The position numbers and the translations under genes are program-made. A stretch of DNA of 64,000 nt from Hysterium pulicare CBS 123377 (lineage: Eukaryota; Ascomycota; Dothideomycetes; Hysteriales; Hysteriaceae), in contig AJFK01000216.1 of assembly GCA_000467715.1 (NCBI GenBank), forward strand, positions 1-64,000, in the 5' to 3' direction. Positions 1 through 11,504 of the stretch are shown one piece after another; the stretch's first letter is position 1, and each line of letters starts with the position of its first letter. A model generated the notes under the pieces. That model ran no database searches and was not told where the DNA came from. It saw nothing but the letters and a program-made list of their open reading frames with translations.

Positions 1-1991
1 ACGGCGTAGCATGGTAGTAACGATCGGCTGGGTGTTCTTTGTACGGCTTTTACGGCTCCTCCGAGGTTGACAGCACCAAACACAGGCTAACATGCTCGCA
101 AGGAGTCCTGCAGCTTGCAACGTGCAGCCCCTTGTGTGCTCGTCCCTGGCCGTGCTGCAGCGTGCTTCTTGCGGCCGACCGAATCAAAAGAGCGCGGCTT
201 GCTCAATAGCATGTTTCGGAGGGAGAAAGGGGCAGCTGAGTGCGATCAGATCGAGCCCGTTCCCGATTACCAGCTTAGTTCCCCTCGCGTATCTCAGATA
301 TCTGGCTATGAGTCGGTCCGTGCGGCGTGACATTGGCATCGCCGACCCTCACATCGTGGCAAATCCGCTTCATGGCTTCCCACCGGCGAAGTGAGCCTGT
401 GCTGAGGACTTTTCCACTGCGTCTCGGTGCTACTGGGTCGCCGAAGTCGCCTTTCGACTCCCTTCTTGCCCACAACACCATTGCTCCACCCATAACCTCA
501 GGCTGCGATGGTCAGGGAGGGCCAGGCTGAACTCGAAGTGCGGTACGTACTGGAGGCCCTCAAATGCACTCTTGGTTGGGTGGGTCAAACAGCCGGATAG
601 CCACGGCCCCCCGAACCCTTGCCGGGAAATCTGAAGCCAGCGGAACTGCATTCTACCCGCTTCTACCTTAAACGTGCTGGCACTAGGTTTTGATTGAAGT
701 CTGGTTTGGAGCTTCAGCGAAACCCCCAGTTTGCAGCCGTGTTGTTCTGAGGAGGCGGAGAGATGATCTCTGCCGTCTTTCCCGTGCTAGCATTCCAGGG
801 ATGCGAATGGGCATCTGAGAGACAATGCGCAGGGCATGGCGCAAGGGTGCAAGACGTCCTGTAGAGGCACCTGCTGTCACACCCACGCTGCGGGCCAGTG
901 TCTCGTTTGGGCATCTTCCACATATGATGGCATTCCGAGAAGATGGGAATTGTTTGGCTGGTTCACGCACCGGCCCACCTCGTCTATCGGGCCCGGTGGT
1001 GCTACTGAGATCTTAGTGCGGTGCGATCGCAGTTTGACCAAGCAGGCTGGGTCGAGGGTTCTGTTGCGTGCGTCCTTCGCTCGCATGCCCAGGTGCCGTG
1101 GATGCTATTTGCCCGGTTCCCTGAGCCTGACTGCCTCTAGCTCCGAGCGCGAGCACGCCAACTCCTCACATCCCCAGTTATCGGCACGATTGCATTTGGA
1201 GGCGCGGAGACGAACAATGCCCTCATAGGATGGCGGCGTGGCGGCCAAATAGCGTCCCTCGGTCGGCCTTCTGGCCTTCTTATCAAGAGACTGCTCGCCC
1301 TCAGTCGGCCGTCTGAACTTTGCTGCACAGTTACATTGCATCTCTCCCTGAAGCCTTCCATCCAAGCCCCAGCCCACCTTTCGACTTTGTTATTAGACAA
1401 ACCCAGGGCGAAAGCTTCGTCGCGCTTGTGTCTACCGTCGCCTTGCCCTGCCGTCGACTTCTAGAAGGAATACGTGCACACGTCCTTGCTTGGGCATATT
1501 CCCCTGGTGCGCCACCTGGGTAAAGTCCGCCCACGTTTTCCGAGCAAGAGCGCTGGGCTCGATCGGCACACCCTCGTACACTGCCAAAAACACATCTTTC
1601 TTCTCCTCCCCATCGCCAATTTCCCAATTGCCAACTTTCCCACTCTTTTCATCGCTCTCGATCTATCGCTATTCTATATCCGGCTTCTTGGATTTCTGGA
1701 CTGCCTTTGGGAAACTTCCGTTACTTCCGTTACTTCCGTCATCTTAGGCCAATCCGAATCCGAACCCGCGTTTTAGGGCTTTTACTCCGCCCGCATTATT
1801 ACCCTTCGGCCCCAAACATTGAGCTTTTGCCACATCGTTCACCTTCGAATTTCGAAGCTCCTGGGACCTTTCGGACGTGAGTGCGTCTGGTAGAGTAGCT
1901 GAGTTGAATTGTCGATTGATCCTCTTTCTCGGAGCTAGCATAAGGCGCCACAATATAGCATCTGCCACAAGTCCCCTTACCAACCTCAAGC
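1..1991. other. Long upstream non-coding region
   Basis: No frame on either strand gives a convincing protein; open frames are short, overlap each other in several frames and lack intron structure. From about 1590 to 1740 the plus strand is pyrimidine-rich and carries a short tandem repeat, as is common in promoters and 5' leaders of filamentous fungi. It most likely holds the promoter and 5' UTR of the gene starting at 1992, but no element can be assigned from sequence alone. Confidence 0.5.
1714..1740 (+). repeat. Three tandem 9-bp units (ACTTCCGTT)
   Basis: ACTTCCGTT occurs twice followed by ACTTCCGTC, in perfect register, inside a pyrimidine-rich stretch about 250 bp upstream of the start codon at 1992. 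It could be a binding-site array or a simple minisatellite; nothing in the sequence decides this. Confidence 0.8.
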
Positions 1992-3423
1992 ATGCCGCCT
2001 GTGCGAACTATTTCCACCGCGGCCAAACCAGTGAAGACCGAGCGGACTCATGAGGAAAATCAAGAGCGGTATGCTTTGCACCGTTCCTCATATTTACAAT
2101 AATAACTTACTTACCTTGCTTGACAGGGCTTATATTGCTGCTTCAAGACGAAGCGACCGCAGCTTAGAAGCCCGTATCGAATCTGCTCGTCGAGCATCTG
2201 AAATCCACAAAAAACGGACAGGTCGTGCATTGCGCGTTACTGAGCAAGATGTTGTTAATGAGGAGATGTACGAGGAGGAAGATGACGACCTACCAGCCCA
2301 GTATCGGCGACTCACCGCGCACCTTCAAACCAACTCAATGGACTTCAATAGAAGGCTACACGCTTATTTGGCCAGTCAGCATGCCACAAGGGCGGCGTTA
2401 ATGGCCCAGCATGACCCCTCGTTCTCAAACCACTATGCACAACAATTCCAAAATGCTGGCCAATTCCATCCTCAAACGATGCAGCCGATTATGCCCGCCC
2501 AGATGCTTCCGCCCCAAATGTTTCATCAGTCACCACAAACCTATCGCCATACTCCGTATCCCATGGCACCTGGACAGGGGTATCGTCCGCACGCACATCA
2601 GCGGTCGGTCTCGATTCCGACAGCCCAGGAGATGCCGAGTTTTCAATCTCCACAGATGATGAATAATGGCGTAGACGTATCGGGACCTGACGAGCAACGG
2701 AGAAGGTCGTTGCCACAGAAATTTGACTCGTCAACTCACTTCCAAGGTGACGGTCAGACGCGTCCTTCGTTATCACGGTCTACAAGTTTTCAGGTCACTA
2801 AACACGACTCACCACTGCAAAGCCCCATTTGCCAAGTACCGACTCCTCCTCTCAACGCTACCGCTCCGACATCACAAACAGAACCCACATCGCAACCGTC
2901 ATTCTCGTATATGCCGAGTATGCCGGTGGGCTTCGACTCGAGCTCCCAACACTTAAATATAAGCCCTTTCTCCATGACTCTTCCTACCGAATCCCAGCAA
3001 TTGCTTCACCCAACACTTGACCCAAGTGATCCTCGAACACCAATGTTCATGGCCGGTAGTGAAAACCTATCACATCCATTCTACAGTTATCATCCAAATT
3101 TCCCCTCGAAGACTAGGCCCTCGAACTCATCGAGTGTCGGCATGGATCAGACGTTAGGACCAGGTGCAGCCATGCATGTGGACCCTGTCTCCGACGGCGC
3201 AGCTTCGAGCAACAACCCACCTTCTGCGACCACCATCACAACTGATAGCATGATCTCCCCATTCACATCGAACTTCAACTACGACTACGGCAGTCATTTT
3301 GGCGAACCGTTCAAGTCTACGACTCTAACTCGAAACAATAGCGCTCAGGGCAGTACAGAAGGCATTGACCCTGGAGAATGGAGCAGTCTGGTTGACGGAA
3401 GCATGTGGGAGACTCCATCATAA
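1992..3423 (+). CDS. Conserved fungal protein of unknown function
   Basis: Two exons, 1992-2068 and 2127-3423, joined across a 58-bp GT-AG intron (2069-2126); product 457 aa. The start at 1992 is chosen because splicing restores one frame from a short basic N terminus (MPPVRTISTAAKPVKTER) into the conserved part. Residues about 20-100 form a charged helical block (AYIAASRRSDRSLEARIES, then an acidic EEEDDD patch and QYRRLTAHLQ) of the kind kept in many Pezizomycotina proteins without a named function. The rest is low-complexity, rich in Gln, Pro, Met and Ser, with no signal peptide or membrane segment, which suggests a nuclear or cytosolic regulatory protein. That role is inference; I recognise no named domain. 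A nearly 2-kb non-coding region lies upstream. Confidence 0.82.
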
Positions 3424-6038
3424 CGTCATCATTTATCTTTCCTCGTACGTCTTTGGCATTAGGTATTCTGGTGTTGGATCGGTCATATCCCTTCAGTTGT
3501 TTCAGGGATGGCCTACCGGGCCATCTATTTTTAGAAGTGGTTGAACAACATTGGTGAATTTTGAGGACATATTGTTTGTATTCTGGCGTTGACTGTATTG
3601 TGCATATCGTTTTTCTGGATGTGTTCACGAAGTAACGATAACCGTGTTCTCGGGCGGTTTGGAGTTATTTGGCGCCATGAAAAAAGTTTTTGGATGAATG
3701 GGTATGTTCAACCTTTTTATGGTTGTAAGAGGCAAACTCCGTACTCGACTTGATTGCAATCTTCTCTCTTCATGACTGCTAGCTAGAGATCAATAGCAGG
3801 GGTAATATATAATAACTAATCGAAACTCTTTGATGTTTGCAGATACTGAAATACTCGTATGTAATGAAGTATGGTGAGGTGTCTCTTAATCAAAATTGGC
3901 CAGGTTTTCCTGCTCCAATTCCTTGGACCGTGATTCACCCTGTTTAAGATTTAGGATTCACAGGGAATATGTGAAACTACACTGAAAGGAAATCTTTGCC
4001 CTCATAGCGCAAGGCTCTAGATGCCTTCCATATAGCTGATGATTATCACCAGCGTTCCGCGAACTGGCCGATACTCTCTATTCAAGACCTTTGTACAGCT
4101 TCATACAATCGCCTCGCCGCTTCTGGGGGTCTTTAGCAACAAGTTGATCTCAGGAAGGTTTAACGGTCTAAGGAAAGCCCGTCGAGACTGTTTCCTTTCA
4201 GCAATCTTCGCCTAACTTCTCATGTCAAATCATATCAGTGGCCCTAGAAAAGGATAATGGATGTTCAGGACGAGATGATGGTACAGAATTGTATCAACAT
4301 TCCACTTCATCGAGCGTCGGGAGGCGAGTGATACCCCAAGCAGGCTTCCCAGTGTCAGTACGTCCTTGCCTCACTACGCTTACTACCCCAAGCCGATGAA
4401 GCGCTCTCGTTCCAAGATGTACTCGATGGTTGCTCCGTGTCGAAAGGAAAGGCAGGGTTTCACATGTGACTACAGCTGTTCCATATATGGCTAGCGTCTC
4501 GCCGTGAAATGTGTGTCATTTCCTCAAGAGTATCTCTGTCCTCCATTTGTTCTCCCACACGTTACGACCAGCCCACTAACGGCTGTTGGCACCCGTCGGG
4601 TGTCCAGCGGCGTGGCCGGGTTCGGCTTCTTGCTCCCTTCCCACTGAAATTTGATTCGCAGTGTCAGCAGACTTGCTGTCTCTTTCTTTTCAACATTCAA
4701 GACATTCACTGCGGACGCGTCCAGTGCAACAGCGCTGTCATCTCATGGACGTCTGTTCCTGCAGAATTATGCGTTTCTTGCATATGCCGAACCACTTCAT
4801 TCGTATTACCTTTAGAGCTTGGATAAATGCCAGCATCGAAATATCCTCTCCACTGGGTCGTACGCAGAGCGTTGACCTCAGCACTTCGATCAACGACGGT
4901 TGCTCACAGTCTTATAACGGCATCTGTTTGAACCTTGCGCAACTTCTCCGCCACTAGGCCGTATTCTTTTCGGTCTGCGACTCGATCAAATCACGGAACG
5001 ATGCGGGTCAGAACCCGATGGCACTCCATCCCCGTACCCTACTTGGTCAACTTCACCCTCCCCCTAGGCAATCTCATTGGACATGCCCAACTCGCATGCG
5101 GCGAGTGCGCTTCCACCTGCAGCGTGGCTTTCTTCTTTCCGTGAGGCCACTTTGAGATGCGCGCATCCAGCACTTTGCCGTCGATATCTCAGCCGTCGTT
5201 GTACAACTGTCAGGCATCTGGACTGGGATATCCATAGCCTTTAGCTAACCCTATGGAGAGAGAACCGTTCGTTAATTCTTGATCAACGTGATAGCTTTCC
5301 CAGCAGTAACCCGATTTTGCCAGTTCTTTGTAGCATTGTACGAAGCTGATGGTTTATATTGACAATTTAGGTACAATCATCCCAGTGTCTTTGTTCACGA
5401 GCTACTCCATCTCTTCTTGTTTCCTTCTCATCTTGATTTGCATCACGGGTGGCTTGATTGAATGCGTTGTGCTACATCGGTAGCGAGAGTCATCCCTGTC
5501 AAATCTATATTGATACCCAAAGTTCGCCTTTCTAGACTTCTTTTAACGAGTGTTACACAACTGGCAGTATCATTCTATCTGAAGAGACATTCTGGGAGCT
5601 TGCTGATTCCTCCCGTAGCGTCATGTCTTCTACAGTCCGTCCGTCCACTCAAGACTCGTGTTATGCGTGTATCCAGCGCCATAGACGAAGTGGGCTTGGA
5701 ATCGGTTGTTCGCGATCTTACAGACATATTCAGTGATGTCTTGAAAGAGAAATGATCTGAGGCTCCAAATTGGATAATGAAGGACTTCGGCATGCTGCGG
5801 AATTGCAGGAACACAGGGCCCACCTCAAAGCAGGATCAACGGGCAGAAGCAGCGTTATGGTGGACCATCGGTCAACTGCTATGTGGTGAGACAGAAAGAT
5901 CTATAAATCATAACTCCCAAGTAGAGCTAAGAGCCCTCTCTATCCTGTCTCGATCTCGAGGCTTTCTCTCGTTACTTCCCTTTCCATCCCAGTTCCTTTT
6001 TCTTACTGCCTAGGGCATCTTCCTGTGCACCAGTCATA
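3424..6038. other. Intergenic, no convincing gene
   Basis: The first 250 bases are probably the 3' UTR of the upstream gene. Between 4500 and 5150 several short frames overlap without coding character. At 5349-5757 there are small frames, one with a hydrophobic stretch (SSCFLLILICITGGLIE) and another ending in a plausible tail (DLTDIFSDVLKEK), but they lie in different frames and no single intron joins them, so no gene is called. The last 100 bases carry a pyrimidine-rich leader ahead of the secreted Ser/Thr-rich protein. Confidence 0.5.
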
Positions 6039-8465
6039 ATGAAGTTTGCAAGTTGGATCGTGCTGGGAGTGACATTGAGTATTACTGATGCGGGACGTCT
6101 ATCAGGTAAGTTGTCGAGCATTGCAGTAGTCCTTTCGCGTACCAAAGCGTTGTCATGTATTAAGACTCCCACAACTCTCTCCTTTCCCCCCCGATGTCTA
6201 CTCTCTTAGCCTGCTATTGTTCTTCAACATCTCCTTGTTAGATCATGCTCCACCCCAATTTCGTTACCCATCAGCTTTAGATGGAACTCAGACCATAAGC
6301 GTACCACGTAGATGCTAACAGCAAGGCGAATTAGTCCACCTGCCTCAAGACGTTCGCCAAAAATGCGCCAATGAGACCGAGCCACCGTATCCCATATCAT
6401 CGGGCACTGCGACTGGACCTGTTGAGACCTCTATAGGATATACTCCGCCACCCTATGGCAGCCCAAGCTCTTCCGGAACCGGCGTTAGCAGCCTCTCATC
6501 CAGTGGCACTACTTCCCTATTCTCGGGAAGTGGTTCTTCCACGGATACTGCTCCAGTCTCTTCTGGCATCACCACTAATGCAACTGTACACCTCACGCGA
6601 ACACGAACGCATACTGTTACTGGGACGGGTGATACTTCATTGACGGCAACCCTTGCGACTGGATCCACAAGTCCATACTATCCTTTTTCCAATTCGAGCT
6701 CTTCCGCTGTTGGCCCGACCGGGACAGAATCCCTCTCAGCGTCCTCGAGCGCTGGCCTCCCTTGTGTTACCATATCCGATTCTGTTTTCTGCTTCTCATT
6801 CCCACCTACTACCACCCCCTCGGTCACAATGACGGCGACAGTGAACAGTAGCTCATCAACGCTGCCAGCGACTAGCTCGGCCACAGGAATTTCGGCCTCA
6901 TCCACGAGCAGCGGATACACATGGCCTAATACAACTTCAAGTAGCTTTGGGTCCTCAGGGACTTCGACAGGTCCGACCGAGACGACTTCCGGAGTGTCTA
7001 CGTCGTCCGGATATTCAGTCTCAAGCAGCGAAAGTCTGACAACCACCAGTGCGCCTAATTCAAGTTCGACCCAAAGCTCCAGCACTATCGCCACAACACC
7101 ACCTTATGCGAACAGTACGACGTCGAACACCCTGAATAGCCCAACTGTTTCGACATCGTACTCATCGACAACAGGCACAGGCGTCACTGCTTCATCTGTA
7201 TCCAGTTCGTTGGTTTACACGCCACCACCATATGGGCTGTCTTCCAGCACGGGAGGGCTCAATTCAACTACGTCTGGGGCCAGCAGTACTGAAACCGGAA
7301 CGGTATCGAGTCTGGTGACATTGAGCACGCTATCATCGACTTCATATGATGTGAGTAGCGGAACGCTCACCCTCCCGGGAACTTCGTCGACATCACTTTC
7401 GTCTGAGGCGTCTTCGAGTGTCATCTCATCGGCCTCGGAATCAAGTGGCACCCAGACGAGCAGTCTCGCTACGACAGAGACTCCGTCGACGACGTCTAGC
7501 CTCACCTCGTCGGTTTACTCGGCTCCTACTTCATCGGAGGCTAGTAGCACTCAGACGAGCTCACGCGAGAGCTCAACAGTTTCAGTCTACTCGTCCTCGG
7601 AGTCCAGCACCCAAACTAGCAGCACCTTCTCGACCACTTCTTCGTCCTCAGAAACAATCGGAACTTATTCATTGTCCACGGCCTTGTCATCTGAATCATC
7701 GTCGCTTCTAAGCAGCAGTTCTGTGAGTAGCGGGACACTTACTCTTCCGGAGATCTCCACCACCTCGTCATCGACGTCCGGTACGCCCGCTTCATCTGGA
7801 TATTCACGGCCGTCTTCGACCCCTGTCTCATCAACAGAGACTTCCAGCACGCTCACGGAGAGTTCTTCGGGAGTGTCCTCTACTCGGGGCTCGACGTCAG
7901 CGCCTTCGACGTCAAGCACTCTCTCCTCCACGGGGACCGAGTCTTCAACCGCCTCGACGGAAAGCAGTAGCATTGTATCAAGCTCCACAGCCTCGGAGAC
8001 GTCCTCCAGCAGTGTTTACAGCTTTCTGTCTTCGACATCCTCGCTATCAAGTGCGTCAATCACAAGCAGCAGTACTCTCACTGCGCCAGGAACCACGAGC
8101 ACTCTGTCGTCGTCCCAAACGTCGTCAACTTTCTCAAGTATTAGTGAAACTTCATCAAGCGCGTACTCGCTCTCTTCCTCGAGCGGTTATTACCCACCTA
8201 GTGGGACTGCCACCGACGCGACTGCTTCTACGGTGTATTCAACGCCTACCACTCTGCAGACCGTGACCAGCTCAAACAGCGAAACCACTTCATCATCATA
8301 CGGATATCCGACCTATGGATATGGAGGTCGAACGGGTGAACATGGCAAAGAAGGCGAGCACAAGTGGCATCCCTGGTACAAGGTTAGTTCTACACCACAC
8401 CAGCACCCCCAATCATATCCTCCCAAGCAAATGCTAATCAGAACCTACAGGTTCCCGGCTGGTAG
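6039..8465 (+). CDS. Secreted Ser/Thr-rich mucin-like protein
   Basis: Three exons: 6039-6105, 6326-8382 and 8451-8465, giving 712 aa. Exon 1 encodes a signal peptide (MKFASWIVLGVTLSITDAG). The 220-bp first intron ends at GCTAACAGCAAG and the 68-bp second intron has a TGCTAAT branch site; the last exon adds only VPGW before the stop. Residues about 30-670 are mostly Ser and Thr with scattered Pro, Gly and Glu, expected to be heavily O-glycosylated. Recurrent motifs are PPYG (three or four times, degenerate) and SSGTLTLP (twice, plus a degenerate STLTAP). The tail is Gly-, His- and Tyr-rich (YGYGGRTGEHGKEGEHKWH). No C-terminal hydrophobic segment is seen, so a GPI anchor is unlikely. A cell-surface or wall-associated role is inferred. 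Sequences of this type vary greatly, so orthology is hard to establish. Confidence 0.75.
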
Positions 8466-9381
8466 ATGAAAGCAGCGCCGGAGAAGTATTGTAAGGAATA
8501 CGGTACCGTACAAAAAACGTTTGACATGCGAATCAGAGCATGCTAGCATTCTGGCATCGTGCACCCCTCTTTTCTTCTTCTAGACCTTCCTTTCGAGATC
8601 TTACATCCTCTTTCAATCTCATTGGTGTCTCAGTGACTCCTTAGAGGAGACGGCTAGGTAGCTGTACTGCTCGATATCAAAATTTTAATTTTCTTCCACG
8701 CTTGATCTGTGCCTCCGAAGAGTGGACTCGTCTGCAAGACATCACGTGCTATGCTCATTTCCAGATACGGAATAGTCATGTAGGGGCTTCGTCCTACTTT
8801 AGTGCTTACTTACCACGGCCCTGAGGTTGGCCCCCAAGATTTGTTTGCTGTCGAACAACACTTGACCAAAATGAAGAGATTATGCAGCCGTCACTGGTCA
8901 TGAAACGGCCTTGCATGGCTCATCCTCCTCTACGCTTACGCTCCTCCAGCAACTTTGCTTGATCCATGCCCATCATGAAGCTTGGGGCGGTACTTATCCC
9001 TGAGCTTATGGGTATTCCTTCTCATCCTTCAGACACTAATAGCTTTCAATTCGTGAGAATGATTGTAGACACTACTCCAAGCATTTCATTGACTCGTCAT
9101 GCAACCTTTCTCTTGAGCTTATTCATCCTCGTCCCTCTAACAGAAGGACGGTCCATTGTACCCTCGTGCTCTGTAACACTCGTACCTTCAACCGCCAGCC
9201 TTCTGTGGTCCCAGTCGCACTTTACATAACCATTCTCACCCGTTAGTCAGCACGTCAGTGGTAAACCCGACACCCAGGGCTGCGATATTGATCAATTAAT
9301 AACATGCGGAGAGTAATTTGGGCTAATTCTGTACTAGCCACCTCACGAGTGAGAACTCACGCCTCTATTCAAAAGCGCAAA
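8466..9381. other. Intergenic, no convincing gene
   Basis: An 88-codon frame at 8966-9229 contains a hydrophobic stretch but has no splice context or recognisable similarity. The region up to 9381 should hold the promoter of the acyltransferase gene; an in-frame ATG at 9304 gives an alternative longer start for that gene. Confidence 0.45.
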
Positions 9382-10935
9382 ATGGCCTTTCTCTTTAGTT
9401 GGATGCAGAAACCGATCTCACCGGAAAAGGTACCAACAGACACGGTTATTCCGCTTCACCGCTATGATGATACAACTATCAATCGGGCAATATGTCTCGA
9501 CTTTACGATGCGGTTTGACGACGTCTTGGATCCTAGAAAGGTTAAAGGAGCCTTGGGACGGCTGCTAGAGAAGGGCAACTGGAAAAAATTGGGTGCGAGA
9601 TTAAGGTTGAACGTAAGTCAAGGTCTCGACAGCTCACTATGACAGTTGCTGATGAATTACATCCAGTCAAATGGCAAACTCGAATACCATATTCCAGCCG
9701 CGTTCACATCTGAGCGACCTGCCTTTTCCTACACCCACGAGAAATTCGACACGAGCATATCAGAGCACCCATTAGCTTCCCAAATACCCAAAGCAAGCAC
9801 GCGGCCTGCGGTCTTAGGCAGTATAGAGAAGTTCCGCCCTTTGATACGAGCACCTGACACTCCAAAGAAGCTCGCAGATTGGATATACACAGACAAACCT
9901 CAACTTTCACTCCACATTGTCTCGTTTGACGACGCGACTTTGCTCACTCTGAACTGGTTGCACACACTCCTGGATGCGTCAGGCCGGAAGGCACTCCTGC
10001 AGGCTTGGTCGATGATGTTGAACGGGCAAGAGGATCAGATACAGGATCTCTATGGATACGATTTCGACCCCCTGGCAACACTCGGATCATCGGATCCAGA
10101 GAAATTGGAAGAGAAGAGCGTGTTAGCGCCGAAGCAGCTCACGGGTTGGCGTATGATTGTGTTCGCCTTGCGCTTTATGTTCGATCTGATGTGGTATAAG
10201 AAGGAGGATAACCGCATGGTTTGCATCCCTCAAGCATATGTCCAGTCCTTGAGAAAACAAGCCATGGAAGAACTAGCCGCGACAACCACCTCCTCAGATG
10301 AAAAACCCTTCGTAAGCGAGAGCGACGTTCTAGCAGCATGGTGGACCCGAATCGCACTCCAGCATCTCCCTCCAACATCCCCGCGCACTATCATGATCAT
10401 GAACGTCTTCGGCATGCGCAACGTCTTGTCCAAAGACCTCCCTACATCGCAGCCCTACCTCGCAAACTGCGTCATGTCACTCCAAAGCTACGTCTCGATA
10501 AAAGACCTAAACACCAAACCGCTAAGTTTCACAGCCTCCAAAATCCGTCAAGCAATCATCGAGCAAGGCACAAGAGCCCAAGTCGAAGCCTTCTGCTCCC
10601 TACAGCAAACCACCCTCGCCAAAACAGGCCATCCGCCCCTCTACGGCGACCCAACCATGACCATGATCGGTTTTTCAAACTGGACCAAAGCCAAGATGTT
10701 CGAGACGGATTTCTCGGGTGCGGTTGTTGGGGGGAAGCCGGGGGTTCCGCTTGAGACAAGAGCGAATGGGCTGGGGAGACCGAGTTGGGTCTCGGCGGAT
10801 GGGTATACGGATGGGTTTTCGGTGAGGAATTCTTTCGCTGTTTTGGGGAAGGATGCGCGGGGGGATTATTGGATGGCTGGGACTATGAGGGAGGAGCTTT
10901 GGGATGGGGTGCAGAAGGTTGTGGAGAGCTTGTAG
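9382..10935 (+). CDS. BAHD/trichothecene-type O-acyltransferase family protein
   Basis: Two exons, 9382-9612 and 9667-10935, with a 54-bp intron (GTAAGT...CCAG); 499 aa. The transferase fold is indicated by the catalytic HxxxD motif, HTLLD, at about residues 176-180, within LNWLHTLLDASG, and by the overall layout and length of the fungal transferase family (PF02458). The second family motif DFGWG is replaced by DFSGA near residue 420. Such enzymes move acyl groups from acyl-CoA to alcohols or amines of secondary metabolites; the substrate here cannot be told. No biosynthetic backbone gene (PKS, NRPS, terpene synthase) lies nearby, so it does not look like part of a cluster. The ATG at 9382 is preferred over the in-frame 9304 ATG because the extra 26 residues are basic and unlike the family. 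Confidence 0.82.
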
Positions 10936-11504
10936 GCTGGAAGTGATGGAATATTGACTGTGCTTATTAGTCAAGAGAGTATAGTGAGAAGACCCGTGGC
11001 CCTAAGGGTACTGACTTATTTGGAGGTGACGGGGGTGGGAGGACCATAATCGGCCTTTGGGAATCGTATGGAAGGCCGTGAGCCCTGGGATAGTAGCTAG
11101 CCCTACAATAAGGGTAATAGGAAAAGACCTTTTTGGAAAACTTAAAAGAAACTTTTATTTAAGAAGCTTAAAGTATATATATTAGATGCTGAGTAGAAGC
11201 TTGAGAGGATAGCTCTAGTCTGTAATCAGCGAAATTCTAAGGCGATTGAGGGAATCACCGATGCACTTGAGCTCCGTAACTGACATCAAATCTTAGTTGT
11301 AGCATGGTCCGGTATTGCATACGTGCAAGAGTCTAACTCTTCGATACCGGGATAGGCAAAAATAATTCTGAAATGATTAGATTGTTGTCTGGTGGTGGTA
11401 ATGTGTGCACCACCGGAGGTTTTTGGGCTTGACCCATTCCATCAACCAAGAGCCGTCTCATGCCCATGCCCTAAAAGTACAACCATCACGCATCATCTCC
11501 CCAA
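10936..11504. other. Intergenic with AT-rich stretch
   Basis: Convergent 3' ends of the acyltransferase and the Grc3-family gene. Bases about 11100-11200 are clearly more AT-rich than the surroundings, which could be a decayed repeat or simply UTR/terminator sequence. No frame or terminal repeat supports a mobile element. Confidence 0.4.

Noticed and set aside
5349-5757. Possible small membrane protein with hydrophobic stretch and separate C-terminal-like frame
   Set aside because: The two plausible parts are in different frames; the GTAGCG...GGCAG splice leads into a third frame that ends quickly and does not look like protein.
6678-7988. Long antisense frames inside the mucin-like gene
   Set aside because: Biased Ser/Thr codons keep the opposite strand free of stops; the antisense products are Val/Glu/Leu-rich low complexity.
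10338-10754. 138-codon plus-strand frame within the acyltransferase
   Set aside because: Overlaps the well-supported acyltransferase exon in another frame; Arg/Pro/His-rich composition typical of a shadow frame.
11100-11200. AT-rich stretch as a decayed mobile element
   Set aside because: No inverted or direct terminal repeats and no coding trace; could equally be UTR sequence.
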